Source: SAR116 cluster bacterium AG-355-O21 (lineage in GTDB: Bacteria > Pseudomonadota > Alphaproteobacteria > Thalassobaculales > Thalassobaculaceae). From it: a DNA stretch of 33,888 nucleotides. The translations under genes and the position numbers were made by a program. Location of the stretch: assembly GCA_003280605.1 (NCBI GenBank), contig QCEM01000026.1, positions 1 through 33,888 of the forward strand, written 5' to 3'. Of the stretch, positions 32,937 to 33,888 are shown piece after piece. The notes under the pieces were generated by a model that saw only the letters and a program-made list of their open reading frames with translations, was not told the origin of the DNA and made no database searches. Each line of letters begins with the position of its first letter. Within the stretch, counting starts at the first letter, position 1.

Positions 32937-33782
32937 ATGTCAAAGTCTCGCCCCCCTCAATGGCCAGGACCGCGTGGCCAGCGCCGTTCTCAGCGCAGCG
33001 GCAATCGCCCTGCCGGCGGCAAGATTGCCGACGGCGGCAATCTGATTTGGGGGCGTCACGCGGTTGCCGCAGCCCTCGCCAATCGCCATCGTCAGATCCT
33101 GCGCATTGCCGCCACCGCCGAGGCCGAGGCCAGCATCCAGGATATGCTTGCCACACTGACGGCGGACCGCCGTCAACAGCTGCCGCCGGTAACCCGCACC
33201 GATCGCGACCAGCTGGCCGACGCCTGCCCCGCAGACGCCATCCATCAGGGGGTGCTGTTAACGGTGCAGCCATTGCCGGGATTAGATCTTGGGCACTTTT
33301 TAGAAAGTGCGCCGACACCGCTGTTATTGCTGGTCCTCGATCAGATTACCGACCCTCGCAATGTTGGCGCCATCTTGCGCAGTGCGGCCGCTTTTGGGGT
33401 TGATGGCGTGATCGCTCAGGACCGCCATGCACCGCCGGTAAGCGGCACCTTGGCGCGGGCCGCATCAGGTGGCCTGGATGTGGTGCCGCTGATCCGGGTC
33501 GGCAATCTGGCGCGGGCGCTTGAGCAGATGAAAGAAGCCGGGGTTTGGCTGCACGGCCTTGACAGCGATGCAGCCGAAAGCCTTGGTGCGCAGCCGACGC
33601 CGGCGCGTTTGGCACTGGTGCTGGGTGCCGAAGATAGCGGCCTTCGGCGGTTGACACGAGAGGCCTGTGATGCCCTGCTGCGGTTGCCGACGCAGCCGCC
33701 AATTGCCTCGCTTAATGTCTCAAACGCTGCGGCGATTGCGATTTTTGCTGCCCGCCAGGGACAGCGGACGACAGCTGCCTAA
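32937..33782 (+). CDS. rlmB: 23S rRNA 2'-O-methyltransferase, SpoU/TrmH family (RlmB-like)
   Basis: This 281-residue SPOUT-class methyltransferase probably methylates the 2'-O of the conserved guanosine in the P-loop of 23S rRNA (G2251 in E. coli). A basic Arg- and Gly-rich lead (about 1-33) precedes the substrate-binding domain (LIWGRHAVAAALANR, then HQGVLL at 103-108). The catalytic domain has motif 1 DPRNVGAILRSA (139-150, Asn142 and Arg148), motif 2 LVLGAEDSGLRRL (227-239, Glu232) and motif 3 SLNVSNAAAI (258-267) forming the trefoil knot. Family is certain, RlmB over a tRNA methylase likely. The ATG has no clear ribosome binding site. Transcribed away from the tRNA-tuf unit. Confidence 0.9.
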   Translation: MSKSRPPQWPGPRGQRRSQRSGNRPAGGKIADGGNLIWGRHAVAAALANRHRQILRIAATAEAEASIQDMLATLTADRRQQLPPVTRTDRDQLADACPADAIHQGVLLTVQPLPGLDLGHFLESAPTPLLLLVLDQITDPRNVGAILRSAAAFGVDGVIAQDRHAPPVSGTLARAASGGLDVVPLIRVGNLARALEQMKEAGVWLHGLDSDAAESLGAQPTPARLALVLGAEDSGLRRLTREACDALLRLPTQPPIASLNVSNAAAIAIFAARQGQRTTAA

Positions 33783-33790
33783 ACGTGCCG

Positions 33791-33888
33791 CTAATCGAGC
33801 ACCTCGGCGCATGCCTCGAAAACGGCACCAACCGCGCCGCCAATAACCGGCACCGCCCGGGCACCGGCCTCCGCCACTCGGCAGGGCG
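33791..33888 (-). CDS. 3' end of an unidentified protein gene
   Basis: An open frame enters from the right edge and ends in TAG at 33793-33791. The visible last 31 residues include EAGARAVPVIGGAVGAVFEA and end CAEVLD. The Gly- and Ala-rich stretch resembles the C-terminal part of EcsC-family proteins, but this is too little to assign a function. It would be convergent with rlmB, with 8 bp between the two stop codons. The reading frame could also be chance. Confidence 0.4.
   Translation of the reverse strand, partial: PCRVAEAGARAVPVIGGAVGAVFEACAEVLD

Overview
The window is a housekeeping superlocus of an alphaproteobacterium, probably Rhodospirillales-like. The evidence is protein similarity recalled from memory plus gene order: rlmB, tRNA genes, tuf, secE and nusG precede rplKAJL-rpoBC, which is followed directly by the str, S10, spc and alpha ribosomal clusters. 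adk lies between secY and rpsM, and rpmJ and rpsD are absent from the alpha cluster. I could not run a search, so the lineage call is an inference. Nearly everything is on the minus strand, so transcription runs from high to low coordinates. The only convincing plus-strand gene is the rRNA methyltransferase at the right end.

Layout in transcription order. (1) 33.9-32.9 kb: the 3' end of an unidentified minus-strand gene, convergent with plus-strand rlmB. (2) 32.8-31.1 kb: a divergent promoter region, then tRNA-Tyr(GUA), tRNA-Gly(UCC), a tuf copy and tRNA-Trp(CCA). (3) 31.0-30.3 kb: secE-nusG. (4) 30.1-27.8 kb: rplK-rplA, a likely L10 leader, rplJ-rplL. (5) 27.6-19.1 kb: rpoB-rpoC, ending in a clear intrinsic terminator. 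(6) 18.9-14.4 kb: a strong str promoter, a leader of about 190 nt, rpsL-rpsG-fusA-tuf and a second terminator. (7) 14.4-3.0 kb: a tightly packed S10 plus spc cluster from rpsJ to secY, then adk. (8) 2.9-0.4 kb: a near-consensus promoter, rpsM-rpsK-rpoA-rplQ and a third terminator. (9) The left edge carries the first 85 codons of a secreted DegP/Do-type serine protease.

The genes supply the core of gene expression: the alpha, beta and beta' subunits of RNA polymerase, 27 ribosomal proteins, EF-G, two copies of EF-Tu, NusG, the SecY and SecE subunits of the translocon, adenylate kinase, three tRNAs and a 23S rRNA methyltransferase. Many neighbours overlap or nearly abut (ATGA or TAATG junctions), which suggests translational coupling.

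I found no mobile element, CRISPR array, toxin-antitoxin pair, phage gene or defence system, and no credible undescribed system. The most noteworthy signals are the two tuf genes, identical by eye over 1,191 bp with sharp edges; readable promoters and terminators that split the cluster into units; and hairpins between rplL and rpoB and between rpsK and rpoA, placed where subunit ratios could be tuned.
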